Shown in pieces: positions 1-10,011 of a stretch of DNA of 64,000 bases (position 1 is its first letter; each line of letters begins with the position of its first letter). A model generated the notes under the pieces. It saw only the letters and a list, made by a program, of their open reading frames with translations, was not told the origin of the DNA and did no database searches. A program made the translations under genes and the position numbers. The DNA is from Arcanobacterium_A bovis (GTDB lineage Bacteria; Actinomycetota; Actinomycetes; Actinomycetales; Actinomycetaceae): NCBI RefSeq assembly GCF_042655305.1, contig NZ_JBHSLR010000009.1; one strand, 5' to 3'.

Positions 1-251
1 AACAGAGCAATCCTCGATGCCAGTTACGCTGCTCGAAAGCCCGTGTTCACGAGCGTTCGAAGTTCTTATTATTCTAGGAGGCGGCTGATTCATAGGCTCA
101 TTTTGCCCAATGGGGAAATTCATTTTAAGAAGACAGTCGAAACTTGTGGATCAACAACACGTTTCGCGATGTTGTGGACATCGGTAAAATCCCGCTTGCG
201 AACATTCTTTTTCTCTCGCTGAATACCCATGCACGCCGGTAGGATAGCATT

Positions 252-2069
252 ATGACCAACCCAGAAAATGCCGAATTAGCCCGCTTAAAAGCCGAGGCGC
301 TCGCCGCGCAAGCTGCAGCTGCCGCAGCGCGTGCCGCTGCCGCGCAGGCAGAACTTGAAGCCGCAATGGCTAGCGCATCCGCACAGCCATCTGAAACAAC
401 GACGACGGCCACGGATACGCCGTCGTCATCTGCGTCCGATAAGCAGGAAGTTCCTAATAAGCAGGCTACTGCTGAACCAACTCCATCAGAATCGCCAAAA
501 GCCGAGGATGAATACGCCCAGTTGATCGCGCAGGGTTACACCTTCCCCACGTCTGCGATGACGATTGGAAGCTACTTGAGCAACGGCACGGTGAACCCGG
601 ACGTGCGCGTATCCTTGCCATTGGCGATGCTCAACCGCCACGGCGTCGTCGCTGGTGCTACAGGTACCGGAAAGACTCGCACGCTACAGCTGCTAGCGGA
701 AGGTCTTTCGACGAATGGAGTACCGGTATTCATCACAGATATTAAAGGTGATCTGACCGGACTCATGGAGCCGGGCACGGCAAGCGATAAACTCCTCGCG
801 CGAGTCTCAGAGCTCGGTCAAGACTGGCAAGCTGCTGCGCATCCCGTAGAATTTTTCAGTCTCGGTGGTCAAGGCACCGGCATTCCAATTCGCACGAGCG
901 TCACCGATTTTGGCCCTATTTTGCTCGCAAAAGTTTTAGGGCTCAACGACACCCAAGAATCCGCACTTTCGCTCATTTTCCATTGGGCTGACACAAATAA
1001 ACTGGCGCTAATTGATTTGGGCGACCTCAAATCAGTGGTGAGCTATTTGAGCTCGGATGAAGGAAAGGCGGAGCTCAGCTCGATTGGCGGCATTGCTCCG
1101 GCAACTGCTGGCGTAATCTTGCGTGAAATAGCTGAGCTCCAATCCCAAGGTGGAGACACTTTCTTTGGCGAACCTGCTTTCGAGGTGAGCCACTTCTTGC
1201 GCACCACGAGCGAAGGGCACGGCGTTATTTCCTCGCTAGAATTGCCAGATATCCAAGGTCAATCTGCGCTTTTCTCGACATTCATTATGTGGTTGTTGGC
1301 TGAACTTTTCCACGAGCTGCCTGAAGTTGGCGATCTTGACAAGCCAAAACTTGTGTTCTTCTTTGACGAAGCGCATTTACTTTTCACCGATGCAACCAAA
1401 GAATTCCTTAAACAGGTTATACAAACAGTGCGCCTGATTCGCTCTAAAGGCGTGGGAATTTTCTTTGTTACCCAAACTCCAAAAGACATTCCCGACGACG
1501 TTTTGGCTCAGTTGGGTGCGAAAGTTCAGCATGCTCTGCGCGCCCACACACCCAACGACGCAAAAGCGCTACGTGAGACTGTCAAAACTTTCCCCACCTC
1601 GCCGCTTGATTTGGAACAGTTACTTCCTTCACTCGGAACTGGCGAAGCCGTCGTCACTTTGCTCGATCCGAAGGGGCGTCCGACGCCGGTGGCACCGATC
1701 CGCCTCTGGGCTCCCAGTGCCAATATGGGAACGGCAAATCCGGAGTCAGTTCAAGCTAAAGTGACTGCCTCCGAGCTGTATGTGAAATACAAAGATGCCG
1801 TTGACCCTGAATCTGCGACTGAACTTCTTGAATCGCGTATGCAAAAACAAGCTGAACAAAAAGCCCAGCTAGAAGAACTCGAAGCACAGATTGCGGCAGA
1901 GAAGAAAGCTGCTGAAGCTGAACTAAAACAGGCCCAGCGCGAAGAAGCGGCCGAAGAAAAGCGGGCAGCACGACGTCGTGATTCCTTGATCGACTCAATT
2001 GTAAGAACAGCTGCTCGCACAATCACGCGCGAAATCACTCGCTCGCTCTTTGGAACTCGACGTCGATAA
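252..2069 (+). CDS. HerA-like helicase/ATPase (DUF853 family)
   Basis: A 605-residue FtsK/HerA-superfamily ATPase of the DUF853 type. The Walker A motif GATGTGKT is at residues 135-142, followed by the family-typical FITDIKGD (about 160-167). The Walker B-like FFFDEAH lies near residue 373. The first 40 residues are an Ala/Arg-rich helix and residues 45-85 are Ser/Thr/Pro-rich linker. The C-terminal 90 residues form a charged, Ala/Glu-rich coiled coil ending in an Arg-rich tail that could contact DNA or membrane. The family is annotated as putative DNA-translocating ATPase; its cellular role is not established. It stands alone, convergent with the next gene. The ATG follows a TAGGAT-like Shine-Dalgarno. 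Confidence 0.85.
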   Translation: MTNPENAELARLKAEALAAQAAAAAARAAAAQAELEAAMASASAQPSETTTTATDTPSSSASDKQEVPNKQATAEPTPSESPKAEDEYAQLIAQGYTFPTSAMTIGSYLSNGTVNPDVRVSLPLAMLNRHGVVAGATGTGKTRTLQLLAEGLSTNGVPVFITDIKGDLTGLMEPGTASDKLLARVSELGQDWQAAAHPVEFFSLGGQGTGIPIRTSVTDFGPILLAKVLGLNDTQESALSLIFHWADTNKLALIDLGDLKSVVSYLSSDEGKAELSSIGGIAPATAGVILREIAELQSQGGDTFFGEPAFEVSHFLRTTSEGHGVISSLELPDIQGQSALFSTFIMWLLAELFHELPEVGDLDKPKLVFFFDEAHLLFTDATKEFLKQVIQTVRLIRSKGVGIFFVTQTPKDIPDDVLAQLGAKVQHALRAHTPNDAKALRETVKTFPTSPLDLEQLLPSLGTGEAVVTLLDPKGRPTPVAPIRLWAPSANMGTANPESVQAKVTASELYVKYKDAVDPESATELLESRMQKQAEQKAQLEELEAQIAAEKKAAEAELKQAQREEAAEEKRAARRRDSLIDSIVRTAARTITREITRSLFGTRRR

Positions 2070-2106
2070 TTTTGTAAGACTTCGAGCCTTGGCGTAGAAG
2101 TTAGTT

Positions 2107-2153
2107 GTGGTGTGGGGCTTCCAGATCAAAGAGATCTGGAAGCCCCACACCAC
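2107..2153. terminator. Bidirectional hairpin between convergent genes
   Basis: A perfect 21-bp stem with a 5-nt loop lies between two convergent genes. It can form in either transcript. No T-tract follows on either strand, so simple intrinsic termination is uncertain. Confidence 0.7.
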
Positions 2154-2176
2154 AAGCAGGCACTTAGCTTTTGCGT

Positions 2177-3154
2177 TTATACTCCGTACGTAAGCGTCGC
2201 TGTAAGCTGCCGAGAAGCTCCAGGTGCAAGACGCACACTAGCTTTAGAATCCGCACGGTTAAACGCATCGGGAACATGCGAGAGCGGTTCCAAGGCAATT
2301 GACGCACGTGAATCGCGTACCAATCCATCAGCAGTAAACACGTGCACAACCGGCGCATCAGCAGGCTCCTGAGTGAGAGAAACCCATCCTTGACCTGATA
2401 AGTCACGCACAGTGGTAGCTACTACGCCGTCGTCATCGGGAATCAAACCACGGAACGAGGTATCAAGCTTGGTCGATCCCATATAGTCGATAATTACCGG
2501 CGCTTTGACACCAGCATAAGCAGCTTCACCTGCCCGCGGAATTAAAGCGGAGTCCACTAAAATCTTTGTGCGTGCAGGAATTTCCAAAGACGTGTTAGAG
2601 ATAGTCTTATTTCCTGGGAGTTTGAGATATGGATGCCATCCGACCGCCAATGGAATGTCGGTGTCAGAGGTGTTCTTCGCAGTGATTGTCACCGACAAAT
2701 GCTCTTCGCCATCTGCACCTGATTCGAGCGAGAAAGTAACTTCTAAAGCGAAACTGAATGGGTAACCATCCGCACCAGGAAATTCATATCCAAGGGTGAG
2801 TGTATTACTAGCGTTGATGACCGAGAAATCTTTGTCACCCACGAGTCCATGTAAGGCTTCACCGTCGTTGTTCAGCGCAAGCTCATAGGTATTCTCGTCG
2901 AAACTGTAACGACCATCTTTGATTCGCCCACACCACGGTGCCTGGATTCGACTGCGCGAAGACACCACGTCAGTTAATTCTTGGCTCGACTGATAACCGT
3001 CGATAATTTCAACTCCTGCACGCGGCTGCCATGAAATGAGCGTAGCCCCACGCTCTGCCACGATGGCACGAGCACCCGAGCTAGCCTCAATGCGCCATGC
3101 CGGCATCCCGTCAAAATCAGTTTGCTCAATATGCGCAATATGCGAACTAGCCAT
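2177..3154 (-). CDS. Aldose 1-epimerase (galactose mutarotase) family protein
   Basis: A 325-residue beta-sandwich epimerase-family protein. It would interconvert alpha and beta anomers of a hexose or hexose phosphate. Family catalytic positions are visible: His102 in ALHG, His174 in GWHPY, and Glu289 in LEPLSH, which matches the general base near the C-terminus. No signal peptide is present, so it should be cytoplasmic. A strong Shine-Dalgarno (GAGGAGGT, 3161-3170) precedes the ATG. The gene is monocistronic and not beside gal or lac genes, so the substrate is open; a hexose-6-phosphate epimerase (YeaD-like) role is also possible. Confidence 0.85.
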   Translation of the reverse strand: MASSHIAHIEQTDFDGMPAWRIEASSGARAIVAERGATLISWQPRAGVEIIDGYQSSQELTDVVSSRSRIQAPWCGRIKDGRYSFDENTYELALNNDGEALHGLVGDKDFSVINASNTLTLGYEFPGADGYPFSFALEVTFSLESGADGEEHLSVTITAKNTSDTDIPLAVGWHPYLKLPGNKTISNTSLEIPARTKILVDSALIPRAGEAAYAGVKAPVIIDYMGSTKLDTSFRGLIPDDDGVVATTVRDLSGQGWVSLTQEPADAPVVHVFTADGLVRDSRASIALEPLSHVPDAFNRADSKASVRLAPGASRQLTATLTYGV

Positions 3155-3230
3155 ATCCGGTTACCTCCTCTTATATATCTTTAAGTGAACTCATTCTAGC
3201 TTACTGCATACTTTTGAAACAGGGCGTATA

Positions 3231-3267
3231 ACGGTGGTTGAGTCCAATAGATGGACTGAACCACCGT
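3231..3267 (-). terminator. Hairpin downstream of leuS
   Basis: Sixteen-base arms with a single mismatch and a 5-nt loop lie 94 bp past the leuS stop, in the gap before the epimerase gene. No clear U-run follows, so it is a probable rather than certain terminator. Confidence 0.5.
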
Positions 3268-3360
3268 TTCGCTTTGAAACACACGGATAGAAGTGCGAGA
3301 TGCCGTTAGGAACGCGGCGAAAACGGAAAAGTCTCTCACCGACGCACTATCAGACCGATT

Positions 3361-6252
3361 TTACGGAACGATATTCACAAGCTTTGGCGCGCGAACAATA
3401 ACCTTGCGCGGCTCACCTGGAACAAAAGCGCGCACGCGCTCAGATTCTAATGCCAGTTTTACCAACGAGTCCTCGTCAATATCCGCAGGCACTTCAAGCC
3501 GGTCACGAACCTTACCTTGCACCTGGACGACGCAGGTCACGGCGTCGTCGCGCAGCAAACATTCATCCCAAACCACTGGGAACGGAACGTGGGTGATCGA
3601 ATCTTCATGCCCGAGTTTTGCCCACAATTCTTCTGCGATATGCGGTGCTACCGGAGCAACCATCTTCACGATAGCCTCGGCGGCCTCGCGCGGAACTTCG
3701 ATTCCGGTGAGGTAGTTGTTGAACATGATAAGCTTCGCAATTGCCGTATTGACACGCATATTTGCGTATTCGACCGTCACATCAGCGATGGTACGCGCCA
3801 GTTGCTTCGCAGTTTCGCCTTCAACCGGCTTATCAACAACCACAACCTCGCCGGTTGTTTCGTCAATAATATTTCGCCATAGACGCTGGAGGAAACGCTG
3901 GGAACCAACCACCGCGCGAGTTTCCCATGGGCGCGATACGTCAAGTGGTCCCATCGACATTTCGTACAAGCGGAAGGTATCTGCACCGTAGAGCGCACAC
4001 ATATCGTCTGGGGTCACAATATTCTTGAGCGACTTACCCATCTTGCCGTATTCGCGTTGAACCGGCTCACCCTTCCAGCTGTAAGTTACCTCGCCCGAGC
4101 CATCAGCAGCAGGAACTTCCTCAACTTCATCGGCTGGCACATATTGACCACGTGCATCGGTGTATGCATAGGCCTGCACGTAACCTTGGTTGAACAAAGT
4201 GTAGAAAGGCTCACAGGACGACACGTGGCCAAGATCAAAAAGCACCTTGTGCCAAAAACGCGCATAGAGCAAATGCAATACAGCATGTTCAACGCCACCC
4301 ACGTACAAATCAGCACCACCGGCTTGTTTACCGTCACGTGGCCCCATCCAGTACGCTTCATTTTCTGGTGCGATCAAGGCGTTATCGTTATTTGGATCCA
4401 CATAGCGCATCTCATAAAAGCAGGAACCCGCCCAGTTAGGCATGGTGTTTGTGTCGCGCTGGTATGTTTGCTTGCCATCGCCTAAATCCAACTCCACATT
4501 GACCCAATCTTGCAGACGGCCCAATGGAGGCTCTGGCTCCGATTCCGCATCATCAGGATCGAAAGAGCGCGGCGAATAATCAGGAGTATCAGGCAACTCA
4601 ACCGGAAGCATCGACTCAGGCAAAGCGTGAACCTGTCCATCGGCATCGTAAACCACTGGGAATGGCTCACCCCAGTAACGCTGGCGGCTGAAGAGCCAGT
4701 CACGCAAGCGGAAGGAAACCGTGGCATGCCCCAAGCCTTTCGACTCGAGCCATTCGATAATCCGCGCTTTTCCTGCTTCTTTATCTAATCCATTCAAGGA
4801 AATTTCCGCGTTGGCCGAATCAATGATGAGTCCATCACCCGTCCACGCCTCATCGCGAGCAAAATCAGCAGGGGCTTCAATCGTGCGAACGATGGGCAAT
4901 TCAAACTTCGTTGCAAAAGCGAAATCGCGTTCGTCATGTGCCGGAACAGCCATAATAGCACCAGTACCGTAGCCCATCATCACGTAATCACTGGTAAACA
5001 CGGGAATCTGCTCGCCGTTTACCGGATTCGTAGCAAAGATACCAGTAAAGACGCCGGTCTTTTCCTTATCCAAATCGCTACGGTCGAGGTCTGATTTCAT
5101 CGACGCTGCACGCTGATATTGTGCAACTGCCTCTCGAGGTGATTGTGCACCACCAGTCCACGTAGCTTTAACGCCGTCTGGCCAAACGGCAGGGATATTT
5201 TCCTCTACGAGCATTGGATGTTCTGGCGAAATAACCATGAACGTAGCACCAAAGAGCGTATCGGGACGCGTGGTGAAAACGGTGAGAACGGCGTCGCCGC
5301 CTTCATGGTGGGCACAGAAGTCCACCTCAGCGCCGTGAGATTTGCCAATCCAGTTGCGCTGCATCGAACGCACCTTATCGGGCCAATTCACCATATCGAG
5401 ATCACCGGCAAGACGATCTGCGTAGGCGGTGATGCGCATCATCCACTGGCGTAGCTCACGCTTAAACACTGGGAAGTTGCCGCGCTCCGAACGTCCATCA
5501 GCTGTGACTTCTTCGTTAGCAAGCACAGTACCCAAACCTGGTGCCCAGTTCACGGGTGCGTAGTCGATATATGCCAAACGACGTGCGTTAATCGCCTCGT
5601 TGCGCTCTGCAACACTCATATCCGTCCAGGCTTTACCCTGCGGTGTGGGGATTGTTCCAGCGGCGTATGCCTCAATCAGTTCCGAAATTGGGCGAGCACG
5701 ACCCTTCGTACCTTCGATGCGACCAGGGGCATCGTCGTCGTACCAGGAATTGAAGATCTGCAAGAAAATCCACTGCGTCCACTTCATATAATCCACATCG
5801 GTGGTAGCCAAGGAGCGGCGCTTTTCGTGCGAGAGGCCGAGGCGACGCAACTGCTTGCGCATATTAGCGATATTTTCTTCCGTAGTATCGCGTGGGTGCG
5901 CACCAGTTTGCACCGCATACTGTTCGGCGGGCAGACCAAAGGCGTCGTAGCCCATGGTGTAAAGCACGCTCTTGCCCTGCATACGCTGGAATCGAGCCAC
6001 CGTATCGGTCGCAATATAGCCGAGCGGATGCCCCACATGCAGGCCTTTTCCAGATGGATAGGGGAACATATCAAGGAGGAAGAAAGGCTCAGCGGATAGA
6101 TCTTGGGAAGAATCGGCTAGGTCGCCAACCGGATTCGGCGCATTGAACGTGCCGTGGTCATCCCAGTAATTTTGCCATTTAGCTTCGATTTCATTAGCGA
6201 GTTCAGCAGTGTATCGATATGGAATCGCTGCTGGTGCTGCCTCGTTGCTCAT
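3361..6252 (-). CDS. leuS: Leucyl-tRNA synthetase
   Basis: A class Ia aminoacyl-tRNA synthetase that charges tRNA-Leu in the cytoplasm; 963 residues, usual for bacterial LeuRS. The HIGH-type motif is HVGHP (residues 72-76). The CP1 editing domain shows TTRPDTLFGATF and GYGTGAIMAVPAHDERD. The KMSKS loop reads KMGKS. An upstream in-frame extension exists, but the ATG at 6252 has a good Shine-Dalgarno (GGAG) and begins with MSNEAAP followed by conserved family sequence, so I chose it. The gene is divergent from the HIT gene. Confidence 0.97.
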   Translation of the reverse strand: MSNEAAPAAIPYRYTAELANEIEAKWQNYWDDHGTFNAPNPVGDLADSSQDLSAEPFFLLDMFPYPSGKGLHVGHPLGYIATDTVARFQRMQGKSVLYTMGYDAFGLPAEQYAVQTGAHPRDTTEENIANMRKQLRRLGLSHEKRRSLATTDVDYMKWTQWIFLQIFNSWYDDDAPGRIEGTKGRARPISELIEAYAAGTIPTPQGKAWTDMSVAERNEAINARRLAYIDYAPVNWAPGLGTVLANEEVTADGRSERGNFPVFKRELRQWMMRITAYADRLAGDLDMVNWPDKVRSMQRNWIGKSHGAEVDFCAHHEGGDAVLTVFTTRPDTLFGATFMVISPEHPMLVEENIPAVWPDGVKATWTGGAQSPREAVAQYQRAASMKSDLDRSDLDKEKTGVFTGIFATNPVNGEQIPVFTSDYVMMGYGTGAIMAVPAHDERDFAFATKFELPIVRTIEAPADFARDEAWTGDGLIIDSANAEISLNGLDKEAGKARIIEWLESKGLGHATVSFRLRDWLFSRQRYWGEPFPVVYDADGQVHALPESMLPVELPDTPDYSPRSFDPDDAESEPEPPLGRLQDWVNVELDLGDGKQTYQRDTNTMPNWAGSCFYEMRYVDPNNDNALIAPENEAYWMGPRDGKQAGGADLYVGGVEHAVLHLLYARFWHKVLFDLGHVSSCEPFYTLFNQGYVQAYAYTDARGQYVPADEVEEVPAADGSGEVTYSWKGEPVQREYGKMGKSLKNIVTPDDMCALYGADTFRLYEMSMGPLDVSRPWETRAVVGSQRFLQRLWRNIIDETTGEVVVVDKPVEGETAKQLARTIADVTVEYANMRVNTAIAKLIMFNNYLTGIEVPREAAEAIVKMVAPVAPHIAEELWAKLGHEDSITHVPFPVVWDECLLRDDAVTCVVQVQGKVRDRLEVPADIDEDSLVKLALESERVRAFVPGEPRKVIVRAPKLVNIVP

Positions 6253-6388
6253 AGTTCTCCTTGAGTTGTTCCAATACGTTACTAATGATAGACCAGTGCT
6301 GGCCTTGACTTCACATACGTTCACGGGTTGAAGCACAATTCACCAAGGCACAACGCATGTACGCCTGTTTTTCGCCGTCCTTAGCCAA

Positions 6389-6394
6389 TATACT
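6389..6394 (+). promoter_or_regulatory. -10 box (TATACT) implying a leaderless HIT mRNA
   Basis: TATACT ends 7 nt before the HIT ATG, so transcription would begin at or next to the start codon. No Shine-Dalgarno is visible in front of that ATG. Leaderless genes are common in Actinobacteria. No convincing -35 box is seen. Confidence 0.45.
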
Positions 6395-6401
6395 GGTTGC
6401 C

Positions 6402-6845
6402 ATGAGTATTTTTTCGAAGATCATTGACGGTGAATTACCTGGTCGATTCGTCTTTGCCGACGACGTTTGTGTCGCCTTCGCAACCATCGAGCCAGTTGCT
6501 CCAGGCCACGTTTTAATCGTTCCGCGCCAAGAAGTAGATAAATTCTCCGACGTCGATCCCGAAATTTTCGCACGAATGGCGAACGTGGCACAGATTATAG
6601 GTCGCGCGCAAGAACGCGCTTTTCACACTGAACGCGCGGTTGTTTCCATTCTCGGTTTTGATGTGCCACATACCCATATCCACGTTGTACCAGCAAATTC
6701 GCATACCCCAGGTGAGTTAGGGAAAGCACAAGCTGCCCCTGCAGAGGAACTTGACGAGGCTATGACTAAGCTGCGTGTCGCGCTCGGAGAGCTTGGATAT
6801 GGCGAGTTTGTACCCGCGCAGATGAATTCCCTCGGCAAGTCCTAA
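6402..6845 (+). CDS. HIT-family nucleotide hydrolase/transferase
   Basis: A 147-residue histidine-triad protein with the diagnostic His90-Thr-His92-Ile-His94 motif, followed by VVP. HIT proteins hydrolyse adenosine phosphoramidates, Ap4A-type dinucleotides or related AMP conjugates; length and sequence fit the bacterial HinT/Hit branch. A 15-residue upstream extension is open, but the ATG at 6402 begins the conserved MSIFSKIIDGELP start of the family. The transcript is probably leaderless. It is divergent from leuS and convergent with the VKOR gene. Confidence 0.92.
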   Translation: MSIFSKIIDGELPGRFVFADDVCVAFATIEPVAPGHVLIVPRQEVDKFSDVDPEIFARMANVAQIIGRAQERAFHTERAVVSILGFDVPHTHIHVVPANSHTPGELGKAQAAPAEELDEAMTKLRVALGELGYGEFVPAQMNSLGKS

Positions 6846-6879
6846 AAATTGTTCCCTGAGTATGGTTCCCTTAACTTCG

Positions 6880-7545
6880 CTAGAAAAGCAGCTGCCAATC
6901 AGCCCAGAACCACACCACAAGTAAGGTAATCAAAGCCGCGTAAGCAATCGCTGCGATAACAAACCTGTTTCGGACGATAAATCGGCCCGCAGTCTCGCAA
7001 CTCGTGCCCAAATGCCCGGCTTGTGCGGAACGCCCCCAGATCGTGATGCTCAATGGAATCATGCACAACCACACAATCATGCAAAATGGACAAATCGAAT
7101 GGGCAACCACCAAAGATTGGTACATGAACCAAATTACCCATACTGCGCCCAATAGCATGGCACCGCTCAAAGCAATCCACATCGCGCGGTGCAGTTTTGA
7201 ACCTGTGAGCAGCGATAACGACAGTGCGAGGAGAGCTGCGAAGAAAGCCACACCCAACAGCGAATTTGAGATACCGAAAACGACTTCGTTTTGCCACGTA
7301 CCCACCCATTTTCCGCATCCAATAAGCGGATTCACATCACATACGAGTGAGCTGCTCGGATTTTCAAGTTTCGCCTTTTCAGACATCATCAAAGCCATCG
7401 CTGCAATGAAAGCAATGGCAGATGCAATACAAAGCACCCAAGCAGTGCTGCGGTGTGCACCGCCCTCGCGCTGATGGGTATCGGCGTCGCCACGCAACTG
7501 CGCCAACCTGCGGTCGATTTCGGACTCGCTCAATTCGTGGTTCAT
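6880..7545 (-). CDS. Vitamin K epoxide reductase (VKOR) family membrane protein
   Basis: A 221-residue polytopic protein with about five membrane helices. The active-site CPFC is at residues 152-155 and the loop pair Cys69/Cys77 (C-x7-C) matches the VKOR shuttle cysteines. In Actinobacteria VKOR reoxidises DsbA-type oxidases outside the membrane by reducing quinone. Unlike many bacterial homologues it has no fused thioredoxin domain, so its partner must be encoded elsewhere. The ATG at 7545 has an AGGTG Shine-Dalgarno; nine upstream in-frame residues were rejected. Confidence 0.9.
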   Translation of the reverse strand: MNHELSESEIDRRLAQLRGDADTHQREGGAHRSTAWVLCIASAIAFIAAMALMMSEKAKLENPSSSLVCDVNPLIGCGKWVGTWQNEVVFGISNSLLGVAFFAALLALSLSLLTGSKLHRAMWIALSGAMLLGAVWVIWFMYQSLVVAHSICPFCMIVWLCMIPLSITIWGRSAQAGHLGTSCETAGRFIVRNRFVIAAIAYAALITLLVVWFWADWQLLF

Positions 7546-7690
7546 GGTCTTCACCTGTCGATCTAACGCCATAGACGATATTAATTTCTTACATAATACA
7601 GATAAACGAGCGTTTCGTTAGCAACTTCCCGCCCACTAACCACTACCCCACTACTGCGAGACACCAGGCAAACCGTTACATAACCCGTGG

Positions 7691-8458
7691 TTAGGCTCGC
7701 AATTGCCGCAAGGTCTCCACAAGTTCGCCAACAAACGCAACCGTATCTTCCCAGCCAGTAACAGCATGGGTATCAATTCCAAGGCGCAATACAGGATAGT
7801 CATTGCCGCCTTCATCAAGCCGATCGCCAACGAACAGCATTTCTGCAATATCAATTCCAGTTTGCTTAGAAAGCTCGGAAATTCCGTAGGCTTTGTCCAC
7901 GCCTTTTCGCGTGATATCAACCGACGTCGATCCCCCACCTCGCACTTCAAGCTCCGGGAGCAAAGGGGCGACGGCAGCACGCAAGCGCTCTTTTTTCTCA
8001 CCAGTTGGATCCCAAGCTTTCTTTGCTTCCAATGGCGCTTCTTGACCCAAGGCAGAGAAAGTAATTTGTGAGCCCCGATCTTCGAGAATATTTCCCCACG
8101 TCTGCTCTTCCCAAAGGCCGAGCTCTTTTGCATTCGTTTCAAGAGCAGCAAGCGCACGCGCCCGCTCGTCGTCACTCAAATCACGCACATAGATAGGCGA
8201 CCACTCCCCTGCAATATGGCGCAAATAGCGAGTGCCACACGTAGGCATGAGATGGAGTTGGGCGAGTTGTTCAGAGTTCGCACCAAGATTGTCCAAAAGT
8301 TGCTTGTCGAATTGCTCAAAATTCCCACCCGAGATCACACACACCTGCGCAACCTCAAGCAGTTTCTTCAGCTCTTGCGCCATTGCAGGCGGAAGCGCAG
8401 ATTTTGAGGGAGCAAGAGTATCGTCAAGGTCGAATGCTACTAGCTGGTAGTTCTTCAT
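7691..8458 (-). CDS. HAD-IIB family phosphatase
   Basis: A 255-residue HAD hydrolase. Motif I is FDLDDT with nucleophile Asp10 and acid Asp12, motif II is VISGG, and motif IV is GDRLDEGGNDYP. The GGNDYP sequence resembles the eukaryotic-type phosphomannomutase and sucrose-phosphatase branch of HAD-IIB. It is probably a cytoplasmic sugar-phosphate phosphatase or phosphomutase-like enzyme. No neighbouring gene indicates a substrate, and the Shine-Dalgarno is weak. Confidence 0.85.
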   Translation of the reverse strand: MKNYQLVAFDLDDTLAPSKSALPPAMAQELKKLLEVAQVCVISGGNFEQFDKQLLDNLGANSEQLAQLHLMPTCGTRYLRHIAGEWSPIYVRDLSDDERARALAALETNAKELGLWEEQTWGNILEDRGSQITFSALGQEAPLEAKKAWDPTGEKKERLRAAVAPLLPELEVRGGGSTSVDITRKGVDKAYGISELSKQTGIDIAEMLFVGDRLDEGGNDYPVLRLGIDTHAVTGWEDTVAFVGELVETLRQLRA

Positions 8459-8559
8459 AGATATGCGGCTTTCTTTCGATTGGGGCGAATACGAGGTGCA
8501 CCCTAAGCCCTTCGAAGTTTAGGATAAGACCACATATATTTCCACTACACGAGGATGCC

Positions 8560-9939
8560 ATGGCTAACGCAAAGGAACAACTGAACGAAAACTCGCCTGC
8601 ATTTTCTTCTCGCGAGGACTCAATCGAGCACGTTGAAAAGACTTCACATCTCGAAACTATTACCGCGCCCGACGACGTTCCAGAATTCCCAGGCGGACTC
8701 GTTACAGTTCCTGCCGGGGCAGGCCGCGTCACGGCAGAAGTTCGAACTGCTGCAGCATGGTCTTGGCGCATCCTCGCCATTGGAGCCGCTATCTGGGCTG
8801 CCGGCTGGATGGTCATGACGTTCAGTACACTGCTTATTTCCTTGCTGGTATCGCTGCTTATGGCTGTGATTGCGGAGCCAGTTTCGACGTGGTTTAAGAA
8901 GAAGCTTGGCTTCCCACCGGCTGCGGCAGCTGCAGTGACGGTTCTTGGTCTTTTCCTTATTCTTGCCGGTATTGTGGCAGGCTCGGGCACAGGGCTTTAC
9001 CAAGGATTTTCCGATCTCGGTAGCAACCTAGAAACGGGTATTTCTACGATCGTCGACAGACTTAACGATTCGTTCCCGAATGCCCAAGACCAAATTTCTC
9101 AAACATGGACTTCTCTTCAAGAGACCCTCAAGCAGAATTCAGGTCAGATTGTTGGCGGCGTGATGATGCTGGGCTCGTCAATTACAGAGTTCCTTACCGG
9201 AGCCATCTTGGTGCTTTTCACTCTGTTTTTCTTCCTCAAAGATGGGCGAGAAATTTGGCAGTGGTTCGTGCGCTTGCTTCCGATTCCTTACCGCACGAAT
9301 GCCAACGAAGCTGGCATCCGCGCGTGGGTGACGATAGGAAACTACACTCGTACCCAGGCAATCGTCGCTTTTGTTGATGCCTTGGGTATCGCGACCACAG
9401 CCGTGCTGTTAAGCACGCCGATTGCTCTCGCTTTCCCGATCGGTGCGCTCGTTTTCCTCGGAGCTTTCGTTCCAATTGTGGGCGCATTTCTTTCCGGCGC
9501 TGTAGCTGTGCTCGTAGTTTTGGTGAACACCGGATCAATTTGGATGGCGTTGGGCATGCTCTTAGGCGTGTTGGTGATTCAGCAAATTGAAGGCAATATT
9601 TTACAGCCGATTTTGCAAGGAAATGCGCTGAATATGCATGCACTTGCAGTGGTATTTGTGGTCGCAGCAGGTTCGGCGATGGCTGGTATTGTGGGCGCAC
9701 TTTTCTCGGTGCCAATCGCAGCAGCACTTAATACTGCGATTTTGTTCCTTAAGGGCCACGACACTTTCCCCTATCTCGATGAGTGGGAGGATCGTCCGGG
9801 TGGTCCACGCCGAGATTTTGAGCATTACACCGCTGAATTCTGGCATCATTTCGACACCGAAGTTGCCCAGCACCTATCTCCAAAGGAAAAGCGGGCAGCT
9901 AAACGCGCCAAATTACCGAAAGAAGCAAACACCCAGTAA
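8560..9939 (+). CDS. AI-2E family transporter (PerM/TqsA-type)
   Basis: A 459-residue membrane protein of the AI-2 exporter superfamily. A charged N-terminal tail of about 65 residues is followed by roughly eight hydrophobic helices. The family-typical central region (about 210-380) includes LFTLFFFLKDGREIW and a glycine-rich IGALVFLGAFVPIVGAFLSG. The C-terminal 65 residues are hydrophilic and cytoplasmic. Family members export autoinducer-2 or act as Na+(Li+)/H+ antiporters, so the substrate cannot be assigned. GAGGATGCC precedes the ATG. Confidence 0.85.
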   Translation: MANAKEQLNENSPAFSSREDSIEHVEKTSHLETITAPDDVPEFPGGLVTVPAGAGRVTAEVRTAAAWSWRILAIGAAIWAAGWMVMTFSTLLISLLVSLLMAVIAEPVSTWFKKKLGFPPAAAAAVTVLGLFLILAGIVAGSGTGLYQGFSDLGSNLETGISTIVDRLNDSFPNAQDQISQTWTSLQETLKQNSGQIVGGVMMLGSSITEFLTGAILVLFTLFFFLKDGREIWQWFVRLLPIPYRTNANEAGIRAWVTIGNYTRTQAIVAFVDALGIATTAVLLSTPIALAFPIGALVFLGAFVPIVGAFLSGAVAVLVVLVNTGSIWMALGMLLGVLVIQQIEGNILQPILQGNALNMHALAVVFVVAAGSAMAGIVGALFSVPIAAALNTAILFLKGHDTFPYLDEWEDRPGGPRRDFEHYTAEFWHHFDTEVAQHLSPKEKRAAKRAKLPKEANTQ

Positions 9940-9950
9940 CCTGTATATAC

Positions 9951-9983
9951 GCTACTTTGTAACTTTCGTGCCACGAAAGTAGC
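9951..9983. promoter_or_regulatory. Two overlapping alternative hairpins before deoD
   Basis: GCTACTTT (9951-9958) can pair with AAAGTAGC (9976-9983). ACTTTCGTG (9962-9970) can pair with CACGAAAGT (9972-9980). The two share the 3' arm and are mutually exclusive. This may be a simple terminator for the permease gene or a leader switch. Confidence 0.4.
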
Positions 9984-10011
9984 CATTTCTATATTCGAAG
10001 GGGAACTTATT

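Noticed and set aside
125..412. Minus-strand open frame, Ala/Ser-rich
   Set aside because: It is the antisense of the Ala-rich N-terminus of the HerA-like gene; no ribosome site or family resemblance. The first 250 bases hold no supportable gene.
8424..8990. 188-residue minus-strand frame
   Set aside because: Antisense to the HAD start and the AI-2E transporter gene; sequence is a compositional shadow.
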